From assembly GCA_947498775.1 (NCBI GenBank), contig CANMLL010000023.1:1-64000 (forward strand): 64,000 nt of DNA, in the 5' to 3' direction. Within the stretch, counting starts at the first letter, position 1, and every line of letters begins with the position of its first letter. Below are positions 42,291-50,444 of the stretch, piece after piece. A program made the position numbers and the translations under genes. This stretch comes from an uncultured Aquimarina sp. (lineage in GTDB: Bacteria > Bacteroidota > Bacteroidia > Flavobacteriales > Flavobacteriaceae). The notes under the pieces are model-generated. The model was not told the DNA's origin. It ran no database searches and was given only the letters and a program-made list of their open reading frames with translations.

Positions 42291-43463
42291 CTAGGCTACT
42301 ACTGCAGCTGTCACATTAGTATTTTTCATGATCTGATGAATATCTTCATCAACAATTTCTTTCTTTTTATCTGCAAAGGTCAGAAATTCTGTGTAAACAT
42401 CATCCAACTGAAGTTTGGTTAATTCGTATCCGATTTTTTTTGCTCTGTAGGCCAAAGCGGCTCTACCACTTCTGGCTGTTAGCACAATAGCAGATTCTGT
42501 AACACCAACTTCTTCAGGATCTATAATTTCGTAGGTCTCACGGTTTTTGATAACACCGTCTTGATGTATCCCAGAGCTATGAGCAAAAGCATTAGCGCCT
42601 ACAATAGCTTTATTGGGTTGTACCATCACTCCCATACTTTCTGATACCATACGACTGGTATCATATAATAATTTTGTATTAATACTAGTATTAAGATCTA
42701 AATAAGGATGCTGATTCATAATCATAACAACTTCTTCTAGAGCAGTATTACCGGCACGCTCACCAATCCCATTGATGGTGCATTCGATTTGCCTTGCTCC
42801 ATTTATTGCTCCCGAAATTGAGTTGGCGGTGGCTAATCCCAAATCGTTATGACAATGACAAGAGATAATCACATTGTCAATTCCTTTTACATTTTCTTTT
42901 AGGTATTTAATCTTAGCGCCATATTCTTCGGGCAAGCAATATCCTGTAGTATCCGGGATGTTAAGAACGGTCGCTCCGGCTTTGATCATAGCTTCACAAA
43001 CTCGCGCTAAAAACTCATTATCGGTACGACCAGCATCTTCAGCAAAAAACTCTACATCTTCGACAAAAGATTTGGCATATTTTACCGCAGCAACACCACG
43101 CTCAATGACTTTTTCCTGGGTAGATTTAAATTTATACTTTATATGAGATTCTGATGTACCAATCCCAGTATGTATTCGCGGTCTTTTTGCATATACCAAA
43201 GATTCTGCAGCTACTTTAATATCATTTTCTACAGCTCGGGTAAGTCCGCATACGGTCGCATTTTTTACAATTTTGGAGATTTCAGTTACCGAGGCAAAAT
43301 CTCCCGGACTAGAAACAGGAAATCCAGCTTCGATTACATCGACTCCCAAAAGATCAAGTCGTTCTGCAATAATTAACTTTTGTTCGGTATTAAGCTTACA
43401 ACCAGGGACCTGTTCACCATCTCTTAAAGTAGTATCGAATATTTGGACTTTATTATTGCTCAT
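42291..43463 (-). CDS. leuA: 2-isopropylmalate synthase, short form
   Basis: 390 residues. DTTLRDGEQVPGCKL (substrate/metal start), HCHNDLGLATANS (metal His), and GANAFAHSSGIHQDGV are present. Condenses acetyl-CoA with 2-ketoisovalerate. The C-terminus stops shortly after the catalytic linker, so the about 120-residue leucine-binding regulatory domain of longer LeuA proteins is missing. Short forms are usual in Bacteroidota as far as I recall. Feedback by leucine would need another route. First gene of leuACDB. Confidence 0.9.
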   Translation of the reverse strand: MSNNKVQIFDTTLRDGEQVPGCKLNTEQKLIIAERLDLLGVDVIEAGFPVSSPGDFASVTEISKIVKNATVCGLTRAVENDIKVAAESLVYAKRPRIHTGIGTSESHIKYKFKSTQEKVIERGVAAVKYAKSFVEDVEFFAEDAGRTDNEFLARVCEAMIKAGATVLNIPDTTGYCLPEEYGAKIKYLKENVKGIDNVIISCHCHNDLGLATANSISGAINGARQIECTINGIGERAGNTALEEVVMIMNQHPYLDLNTSINTKLLYDTSRMVSESMGVMVQPNKAIVGANAFAHSSGIHQDGVIKNRETYEIIDPEEVGVTESAIVLTARSGRAALAYRAKKIGYELTKLQLDDVYTEFLTFADKKKEIVDEDIHQIMKNTNVTAAVVA

Positions 43464-43671
43464 GAGAATTTTGTAAATTATAAGTTTGCTATTTTTAAGA
43501 AATAATCATCTTTTTTTAAATATTCTTACAAGATGTTTCTTAAATCTCTTACGAATTTATATTTTGGGAATTCAAAAGGGAAGTATTTTGGGATTTGTTT
43601 TACAATGGTAAACTATTTTAATAACAGGTTAACTTATTTTTAATCAATTAATTACAATATATATTCTTACA

Positions 43672-45216
43672 ATGACTACTGATCAAAAAGATCCTTTGTT
43701 TGTTTTAGTAAAATCGCTATCCAAATCCGAAAAGCGGCAGTTTAAAGTATACGTTGGCAGATTAGGAGTGAATACCGATTCAAAATTTCTTGCGCTCTTT
43801 AATCATTTAGATAAAAGCGATATTCTTGATGAAGAACTTATTGTAAAAAAGGGAATTGTTAAAAAGCAGCAGTTGTCTAACCTTAAAGCTCATTTATACA
43901 AACAAATTTTGATTAGTCTGCGTTTAAGTCCGTTGCATCAAAATATTCGTTCACAAATACGGGAGCAATTGGATTTTGCTTCAATCTTATATCACAAAGG
44001 GTTATATAAGCAAAGCCTGAAAATGTTGGAAAAATCTAAAGCATTGGCAAAGGAAAATGAAGAACATAATATTGCCTATGAGATTGTGGAACTTGAAAAG
44101 ATTATCGAGACACAATATATAACACGAAGTATTAATAGTCGAGCCAACGAATTGACAGTAGAGGCCAAGATGCTAAGCATGAAAAATGTCTTGACCAGTA
44201 GGCTATCAAATTTGTCGCTTCAGCTTTATGGACTAATGCTAAAGAGTGGGTATGTGAGAAGTGATAAAGAACATACTATAATTACCGATTATTTTCATAG
44301 TAAGCTCCCAAATTATGAATGGAACATGATGGGATTCAGAGAAAAACTATGGCTGTACAAAGCGCACTTATGGTATAGCTTTATTGTTCAGGATTTCTTG
44401 TCTTGTTACAAATACTCAAAAAAATGGGTAGATTTGTTTTATGAACATCCAAAAATGATGATTCAAAACCCGGTATTCTTTTTAAGAGGAAATCATTATC
44501 TATTAGAGTCTCTATATTTAATAAAGGATAAGACACAATTAAAGGATACACTCTCAAGATTTGAAGAATCAATTACCAACGAAACATTCCCAATGGATGA
44601 TAATATTGAAGTATTGTCCTTTCAATTTATCTACAATAATAAGTTAAATGTTCATTTTTTAGAAGGTACCTTTGACGAAGGAGAATACCTGGTTGAAGAA
44701 ATACTTCAAGGAGTTGAAAATTATAAAAATAGAATCGACGATCATCATATCATGGTATTTTATTATAAGATTGGTTGCCTGTATTTTGGTATGGGAAATC
44801 ATAAAAAATGTATAGAATACCTCGCAAAGATTATTAACAATAAATCTTTGAAAATGCGAGAGGATCTTATGTGCTTCTCCAGGGTACTAAGCCTTGTTGC
44901 ACATTATGAAGCAGGAATGGACTACCACCTTGAAACCCAATTAAAAGAAACCTATAGATTTTTGATAAAAATGGATGATTTGTACGAAGTACAAAAGGAA
45001 ATGATAAAATTCTTAAAAAATCTGGGAGATATTTACCCTCATCAGATCAAAGATGAATTCAAAAAACTTCATACAAGACTGAAGCAATATGAAGATCATC
45101 CTTATGAAAAGAGAGCATTTTTGTATTTAGATATTCTATCATGGTTAGAAAGTAATATCGAAGGAAAACCTGTGGCTGATATTATTAAAGAAAAATCCGG
45201 AAAACTGGTTCGATAA
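43672..45216 (+). CDS. Conserved helical-repeat protein of unknown function
   Basis: 514 residues, soluble, almost wholly helical with TPR-like spacing (for example LLSL- and YYKIGCLYFGMGNHKKCIEYLAKI around 355-385). No signal peptide or membrane segment. The N-terminal LVKSLSKSEKRQFKVYVGRLG motif recalls a conserved flavobacterial hypothetical family, which I cannot name. Divergent from leuA (208-bp gap), and followed after 10 bp by an EamA transporter, with which it is probably cotranscribed. Confidence 0.7.
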   Translation: MTTDQKDPLFVLVKSLSKSEKRQFKVYVGRLGVNTDSKFLALFNHLDKSDILDEELIVKKGIVKKQQLSNLKAHLYKQILISLRLSPLHQNIRSQIREQLDFASILYHKGLYKQSLKMLEKSKALAKENEEHNIAYEIVELEKIIETQYITRSINSRANELTVEAKMLSMKNVLTSRLSNLSLQLYGLMLKSGYVRSDKEHTIITDYFHSKLPNYEWNMMGFREKLWLYKAHLWYSFIVQDFLSCYKYSKKWVDLFYEHPKMMIQNPVFFLRGNHYLLESLYLIKDKTQLKDTLSRFEESITNETFPMDDNIEVLSFQFIYNNKLNVHFLEGTFDEGEYLVEEILQGVENYKNRIDDHHIMVFYYKIGCLYFGMGNHKKCIEYLAKIINNKSLKMREDLMCFSRVLSLVAHYEAGMDYHLETQLKETYRFLIKMDDLYEVQKEMIKFLKNLGDIYPHQIKDEFKKLHTRLKQYEDHPYEKRAFLYLDILSWLESNIEGKPVADIIKEKSGKLVR

Positions 45217-45226
45217 AACCCGCTAC

Positions 45227-46084
45227 ATGCAAAAAAATCTACACCTGCGTAACATTTTAGAGTTAAATCTGGCCATGCTTCTAATTAGTACCTCTGGAGC
45301 ATTAGGAAGGTATATCGATATGCCAGTACCCGTTATCATAGGGTTTAGAGCTTTGATGGCCGGAGTTTTGTTATTTGTTTTTTGTAGATGGAAGGGAATT
45401 TCATTTGGAACCGGTAGTAAAGATCGTCCGACCATCATTTTAAGTGGTATTTTGATGGGCCTGCACTGGGTTACCTATTTTTATTCACTGAAGTTGTCTA
45501 ATGTTGCCATCGGAATGTTGTCTATATTTACGTATCCAGTAATTACTGCATTGTTAGAACCAGTATTGTTGAAAACAAAATTTCAGAAAGTACACCTACT
45601 ATTAGCATTATTAGTGTTGTTAGGTATCTTTTTTTTGGTTCCCGATCTGGATTTTGATAATTCATATACCAAAGCGGTTATTCTTGGGGTCATTTCTGCA
45701 CTATGTTATGCATTACGCAATATCATTATGAAAACCAAAGTAGGGGATTATAACGGTTCTGTGCTGATGTGGTATCAGTTAGTGGTTGTAAGTGTTTTTC
45801 TATTACCCTTTTTGTTTATAATGGATAGTTCTGGTATTAAAGATCAATGGTTGCCAACATTAACTTTAGCATTATTGACCACCGCGATAGGGCATACGTT
45901 GTTTTTGGCCAGTTTTAAACGATTCTCTATTACTACGGCAAGTATCATCAGTAGTGTGCAACCTGTTTATGGGATTATCATTGGTATGATTTTTTTGGGA
46001 GAAATTCCGGTCTGGTCGACCATTATTGGTGGGGTCTTGATTTTGACATCTGTTGTTATTGAAAGTGTAAGAACGTATAAATAG
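45227..46084 (+). CDS. EamA/DMT family transporter
   Basis: 285 residues with ten hydrophobic segments in two EamA halves (about 5-135 and 150-280). Motifs include TSGALGRYIDMPVPVIIGFRALMAG and the second-half ALLTTAIGHTLFLASFKRFSITTASIISSVQPVYGIIIGMIFLGE, typical of drug/metabolite exporters. The substrate is unknown. Ends 15 bp before the convergent RluA-type gene. Confidence 0.88.
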   Translation: MQKNLHLRNILELNLAMLLISTSGALGRYIDMPVPVIIGFRALMAGVLLFVFCRWKGISFGTGSKDRPTIILSGILMGLHWVTYFYSLKLSNVAIGMLSIFTYPVITALLEPVLLKTKFQKVHLLLALLVLLGIFFLVPDLDFDNSYTKAVILGVISALCYALRNIIMKTKVGDYNGSVLMWYQLVVVSVFLLPFLFIMDSSGIKDQWLPTLTLALLTTAIGHTLFLASFKRFSITTASIISSVQPVYGIIIGMIFLGEIPVWSTIIGGVLILTSVVIESVRTYK

Positions 46085-46099
46085 ATTTCCAGATCGCCA

Positions 46100-46798
46100 C
46101 TAACTCAGACAAGCATCCCAGATAGAATCGAGTGGAGGAGGAGCGATAATGGTAAGAGGTTCTTTTTTTACTGGGTGAACGAAGGTTAACTTACGGGCAT
46201 GCAGGTGAATACTACCATCTTTGTTACTTCGATCTGCATCATATTTTAAATCTCCTTTGATAGAACACCCTATAAATGACAGTTGCGATCGTATTTGGTG
46301 ATGTCTTCCGGTATGTAAATCAATTTCAAGAAGATAATAATTGTTCAGTTTTTTAATTATGCTATAATCCAAAATTGCTTTTTTACTATCGGGCACTTCA
46401 TTTTTATGAGCGTATGATTTGTTTTGTTTTGGATTACGCTTTAACCAATGTGTTAAGGTGTCATGGTCTTTAGGGGGGTGGTTTTTTACTACGGCCCAAT
46501 ACGTTTTTTTAGCCTCTTTATTCGCAAATAATTTATTAAGTCTGGGTAAGGCTTTACTGGTACGGGCAAAAACAACGATACCACTGGTAGGTCGATCCAA
46601 TCGGTGCACAACACCAAGATATACAGCTCCCGGTTTATTATATTTTTCTGCAATATATTCTTTAACCACTTCACTTAATGGGGTATCACCTGTTTTATCT
46701 CCCTGTACAATATCTCCAGGACGTTTGTTGACTATGATGATATGGTTATCCTCATAGAGAACCTGAAGATTGTTTTTATTGGAGAGGGTTTTTAGCAT
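46100..46798 (-). CDS. RluA-family RNA pseudouridine synthase
   Basis: 232 residues, catalytic domain only, no S4 domain. The catalytic motif HRLDRPTSGIVVFARTSKA holds the essential Asp, and DLHTGRHHQIRSQL and FVHPV follow in order. It could modify rRNA or tRNA; the small size fits RluA/TruC-like forms. It sits close to panB (separated by a four-helix-bundle gene), a neighbourhood common in flavobacteria to my recollection. Confidence 0.9.
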   Translation of the reverse strand: MLKTLSNKNNLQVLYEDNHIIIVNKRPGDIVQGDKTGDTPLSEVVKEYIAEKYNKPGAVYLGVVHRLDRPTSGIVVFARTSKALPRLNKLFANKEAKKTYWAVVKNHPPKDHDTLTHWLKRNPKQNKSYAHKNEVPDSKKAILDYSIIKKLNNYYLLEIDLHTGRHHQIRSQLSFIGCSIKGDLKYDADRSNKDGSIHLHARKLTFVHPVKKEPLTIIAPPPLDSIWDACLS

Positions 46799-46870
46799 TT
46801 TGGATTTCTTTGGATCGGCTGGATCTTTCGATAATTGGATCTTTAGATTTTAGATTATTGGATTGTTGGA

Positions 46871-47221
46871 TTATTTCAATGTGGAATTAAATTTTGAAGT
46901 CATTTTGATAATAGACTCCAGGTCTTTTGAAAGAGAATCAAGTTCTTCCTTATCGATAAAGTTTAAATCGTAAGAAATTAATAGTTGTGTTTCTATTTCA
47001 TAAGTAGAACCTAAAGTGATTTGTAGAAATCTTGAAAAATCTTTATTTGATTTTCTTGAAGAACCTTCAGCTATGTTAGATGGAATTGAAACCGCAGCCC
47101 TACGCAATTGATTCGTGATTCCAAATTTTTCAGATTCAGGGGACCTAGATGTTGTCGTATAGATTTTGGAACAAAATCTTCTGCTTTTTTTCCATATTTC
47201 TAAATCCCTAAATCGATGCAT
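46871..47221 (-). CDS. Four-helix bundle protein (23S rRNA intervening-sequence type)
   Basis: 116 residues. The family pattern is clear: FRDLEIWKKSRRFCSKIY, then FGITNQLRRAAVSIPSNIAEGSSR and FLQITLGSTYEIETQL. Known: first found encoded in 23S rRNA intervening sequences of spirochaetes, forming a pentameric helical bundle; the role is unknown. Here it is free-standing, inserted between rluA-like and panB genes, and bordered by loosely repeated TTGGATT/TTAGATT sequence (46799-46865), so it may be a mobile cargo gene. Confidence 0.88.
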   Translation of the reverse strand: MHRFRDLEIWKKSRRFCSKIYTTTSRSPESEKFGITNQLRRAAVSIPSNIAEGSSRKSNKDFSRFLQITLGSTYEIETQLLISYDLNFIDKEELDSLSKDLESIIKMTSKFNSTLK

Positions 47222-47270
47222 ATAATTTATCTAATAAATCTAAAAATCCAAGTATCTAACTTATCCTGAA

Positions 47271-48089
47271 CTAATATTGCTCATTTTCATTAGGAAAATC
47301 AACAGCCTTTACATCGGCCACATATTGCTTAAAAGCATTGGTCATTTCGGTATAAAGATCCAGGTATCGTCTTAAGAAACGAGGATTAAATTCATGGGTC
47401 ATACCCAACATGTCATGAGTAACTAATACTTGTCCGTCGACACCATTTCCTGCTCCAATACCAATAATCGGGATGGTAAGACTTTCCGCCACTTCTTTGG
47501 CCAATTTGGCAGGAACTTTTTCTAAAACAATAGCAAAACATCCAATTCTTTCTAACATCAAAGCATCTTCCTTTAATTGTTCTGCTTCTTCCTCTTCTTT
47601 GGCACGTACCGTATACGTTCCGAATTTATAGATAGACTGTGGAGTAAGTCCCAAGTGACCCATAACCGGAATCCCGGCATTTAATGTACGCTTGATGGAT
47701 TCTTTAACTTCTTTTCCACCTTCCATCTTAACAGCATGAGCACCAGATTCTTTCATGATTCTGATAGCAGATCTTAATGCTTCTTTAGGATCACTTTGAT
47801 AACTCCCAAAAGGGATATCCACTACAATTAAAGCCCTATCTATAGCTCTTATTACCGAAGAGGCATGATAGATCATTTGATCCAAGGTAATTGGAAGTGT
47901 AGTTTCATGACCTGCCATTACATTGGAAGCAGAATCTCCCACCAAAATTACATCTATACCAGCGCTATCAACAATCTTGGCCATAGTATAATCATAAGCG
48001 GTTAACATAGAGATTTTTTCATCATTAGATTTCATCTCCACGAGGGATTTTACCGTAACACGTTTGTAATCTTTCTTTGCTGTTGACAT
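47271..48089 (-). CDS. panB: 3-methyl-2-oxobutanoate hydroxymethyltransferase
   Basis: 272 residues from 48089 (MSTAKKDYKRVTVKSL); 12 more codons to 48125 are open but hydrophobic and not family-like. Motifs: MLTAYDYTMAKIVDSAGID, GDSASNVMAGHETTLPIT, VKMEGG and GIGAGNGVDGQVLV, covering the Mg and ketopantoate sites. First step of pantothenate synthesis. A plausible promoter is TTG (48143-48141), 20 nt, TACTTTTA (48120-48113) on the minus strand, which would start transcription inside the longer frame and supports the 48089 start. Confidence 0.93.
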   Translation of the reverse strand: MSTAKKDYKRVTVKSLVEMKSNDEKISMLTAYDYTMAKIVDSAGIDVILVGDSASNVMAGHETTLPITLDQMIYHASSVIRAIDRALIVVDIPFGSYQSDPKEALRSAIRIMKESGAHAVKMEGGKEVKESIKRTLNAGIPVMGHLGLTPQSIYKFGTYTVRAKEEEEAEQLKEDALMLERIGCFAIVLEKVPAKLAKEVAESLTIPIIGIGAGNGVDGQVLVTHDMLGMTHEFNPRFLRRYLDLYTEMTNAFKQYVADVKAVDFPNENEQY

Positions 48090-48194
48090 TTGGTATTGTT
48101 TTTTTAGGAGTGTAAAAGTAATCATTTAACAATATCGTAACAAGTCTACGTCATTATTGATTTTCTTTTATTTTTTGTAATCGATAACTAGTTA

Positions 48195-48223
48195 TTTGTG
48201 ACAACAATTAAAACCTTACATTT
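48195..48223 (+). promoter_or_regulatory. Promoter of the NTF2-like gene
   Basis: TTG (48195-48197), 18-nt spacer, TACATTTA (48216-48223; last base differs from TAnnTTTG). The start codon at 48237 is close behind. Confidence 0.45.
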
Positions 48224-48236
48224 ATAGCTTTAAAAA

Positions 48237-48743
48237 ATGATGGTTATGTATACGTTACAGATGTTTATTTTGATGCTCTTTTTATGTGGTCATACCGGTT
48301 ATTCACAAAAAGATGTGAACAAAGATGATGTAAATCGTTATAAGGAGGAAGTAAAAGCTACCATTTTACAATTTTTCGATGGATTTCATTCTGGCGATAC
48401 TTTAAAAATGAAAAAGACGATGGACTATAATATAGTGATGCAAACCATTACTAAAACAAAGCTAGGTGGAAAAAAAGCAGTTACAACAGATGTAAATGAT
48501 TTCCTGGTAGCAATTAAAACCAGACCTACTGGGCAGCGTTGGGATGAGCGATTATTACTTTTCAAGATTGATGCCGATGCAGCGATTGCTAATGTGTGGA
48601 CTCCCTATGAATTCTATGTTAATGATCATTTTAGCCACTGCGGAGTGACTGTTTTTCAATTGTATAATGATGGGGAATCCTGGAAGATTATTGCCATCGC
48701 AGATACCCGAACAAGGGAAGGGTGTAATAATAGTGGTGAGTGA
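48237..48743 (+). CDS. Exported NTF2-like (SnoaL/DUF4440-type) protein
   Basis: 168 residues. Signal peptide to about residue 23 (HTGYSQ). The remainder fits an NTF2-like cone fold: YKEEVKATILQFFDGFHSGDTLKMKKTMDYNIVM at the start and VTVFQLYNDGESWKIIAIADTR at the end. Such proteins bind or isomerise small molecules, and no function can be assigned. A start two codons later (ATG at 48243) is equally possible. Confidence 0.72.
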   Translation: MMVMYTLQMFILMLFLCGHTGYSQKDVNKDDVNRYKEEVKATILQFFDGFHSGDTLKMKKTMDYNIVMQTITKTKLGGKKAVTTDVNDFLVAIKTRPTGQRWDERLLLFKIDADAAIANVWTPYEFYVNDHFSHCGVTVFQLYNDGESWKIIAIADTRTREGCNNSGE

Positions 48744-48805
48744 TTTATTGGTGAGTATTTGAGTTTATAAAAATCAATACTCAAATACGCTATTAACAAT
48801 CACTC
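48738..48805. terminator. Nested inverted repeats across both stop codons
   Basis: Outer GAGTGATT (48738-48745) with AATCACTC (48798-48805); inner GTATTTGAGT (48755-48764) with ACTCAAATAC (48779-48788). It covers the stop codons of the convergent NTF2-like and sdaA genes. There is no U-tract, so its action as terminator is uncertain. Confidence 0.45.
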
Positions 48806-50217
48806 AGGCTTACTTTTACAGCCAAACCACCTTCACTGGTTTCTTTATATTTGGTATTCATATCTTGCGCGGTTTCCCACATGGTTTCTATAACTTTATC
48901 AAGTGGCACTTTGGCATTGGCGGCATCAGTATCTAGAGCCATCTCGCAAGCATTTATAGCTTTAATAGCACCCATGGCGTTTCTCTCTATGCACGGTATT
49001 TGTACTAGACCTGCTATAGGGTCACAGGTCAATCCCAGATGATGTTCCATAGCAATTTCACTCGCCATAAGAACTTGCTCTGGCGTACCACCCATGAGCT
49101 CAGTTAATGCACCAGCTGCCATTGCAGAAGACACCCCGATTTCGGCTTGACAACCGCCCATTGCCGCAGAGATGGTAGCTCCTTTTTTAAACAAACTGCC
49201 AATTTCGCCAGCTACCAGCATAAATTGTTTCACATCGTCAAAATTGGCATCATGATTTTCGATCACCATATAATACATCATTACTGAAGGGATAACCCCG
49301 GCGCTTCCGTTGGTAGGTGCAGTGACTACTCTGCCCAATGAGGCATTTACTTCATTTACGGCCAAGGCAAAACAGGAAACCCATTTTAGGATCTGTCTAA
49401 ATTTTACTTCAGTATCTCGTATCGCTTCAATCCATTGGGCAGGATTGTTGTATGATTTGTTACCAATCAGTTTTTTATGAGTGTCATATGCTCTGCGACG
49501 TACATTGAGTCCCCCGGGCAAAGTACCCTCTGTATGACAACCGGTATACATCGATTCGAGCATGACATTCCATACTTTTGAAATTCGCTCATCTATTTCT
49601 TGATCCGTATGTAAGGATCTTTCATTTTCAAGCACAATCTCAGATACCTTTTTATTTTTAGAGTGACAGTATTCTAATAAGTCTGTTGCTTTTTGTATAG
49701 GTAATGGAAATTGTTGAAATGCCGAAAGTTTCTTTTCTTTCCTTTTTCGTTCTTCTTTTACCACAAAACCACCCCCAATAGAATAAAATGAGGACGAGAT
49801 TTCTTGACCATTTTTCAGGATAGCATGAAAAGTCATACCATTAGGATGAAACTCCTTGAATTCTCTATTAAAAATGATCTGGGTCTCAGGATCAAAAGAT
49901 AGCTGCAGCTCGTTATTAAAAATAAGTTGTTTTGAACTCTTAATAGTATCAATAACTGTTGAGATTGAAGAAACATCAATAGTCTGTGGATCGTAACCAC
50001 ACAAACCTAATATGACAGCGATGTCGGTGGCATGTCCCTTTCCAGTAAGAGATAACGAACCAAAAAGATCTACTTTGACAGATACAACAGATTCAAAAAT
50101 AGTATCTTTCTTTAATTCTGCTATCCATCTGCGTCCTGCACGCCACGGACCCAATGTATGCGAACTAGAAGGGCCAACCCCTATCTTCAGCATATCAAAA
50201 ATACTGATGCATTCCAT
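48793..50217 (-). CDS. sdaA: L-serine ammonia-lyase (fused alpha/beta, Fe-S type)
   Basis: 474 residues, single-chain form. The beta part opens with ISIFDMLKIGVGPSSSHTLGPWRAG; the alpha part has PTNGSAGVIPSVMMYY, KGATISAAMGGCQAEIGVSSAMAAG and GLTCDPIAGLVQIPCIERNAMGA, which carry the cluster cysteines. Converts L-serine to pyruvate and ammonia using an oxygen-sensitive [4Fe-4S] centre. It stands alone, with dnaK divergent upstream. Confidence 0.93.
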   Translation of the reverse strand: MECISIFDMLKIGVGPSSSHTLGPWRAGRRWIAELKKDTIFESVVSVKVDLFGSLSLTGKGHATDIAVILGLCGYDPQTIDVSSISTVIDTIKSSKQLIFNNELQLSFDPETQIIFNREFKEFHPNGMTFHAILKNGQEISSSFYSIGGGFVVKEERKRKEKKLSAFQQFPLPIQKATDLLEYCHSKNKKVSEIVLENERSLHTDQEIDERISKVWNVMLESMYTGCHTEGTLPGGLNVRRRAYDTHKKLIGNKSYNNPAQWIEAIRDTEVKFRQILKWVSCFALAVNEVNASLGRVVTAPTNGSAGVIPSVMMYYMVIENHDANFDDVKQFMLVAGEIGSLFKKGATISAAMGGCQAEIGVSSAMAAGALTELMGGTPEQVLMASEIAMEHHLGLTCDPIAGLVQIPCIERNAMGAIKAINACEMALDTDAANAKVPLDKVIETMWETAQDMNTKYKETSEGGLAVKVSLSDC

Positions 50218-50378
50218 AATTCGTAATTATTGAAATATTTTAGGTAGTAAATATAGTTTTTTGACAATAAAGAACCTTCTTTTTTTAAGAATAGTTAAGA
50301 CTCTTTTTTTTGATCTTCAAGACATAGTATACCGATACAATAGTTGGGGGTAATGACATCCTGTCAGACAAAGTGCAA

Positions 50379-50394
50379 TGGCATAATCATTGAC
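50379..50394 (+). promoter_or_regulatory. Candidate sigma-54-type (-24/-12) promoter of dnaK
   Basis: TGGCATAATCATTGAC has GG at 50380-50381 and GA at 50392-50393 with the 10-nt spacing of -24/-12 promoters (GC is replaced by GA). An upstream dyad TGACA-TCC-TGTCA (50354-50366) could bind an activator or repressor. Transcription would start near 50405, 40 nt before the start codon. Confidence 0.4.
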
Positions 50395-50444
50395 CTAAAA
50401 GGATTAAATTATTATGAACAATAGTATAACAATTTAGTATAAAG

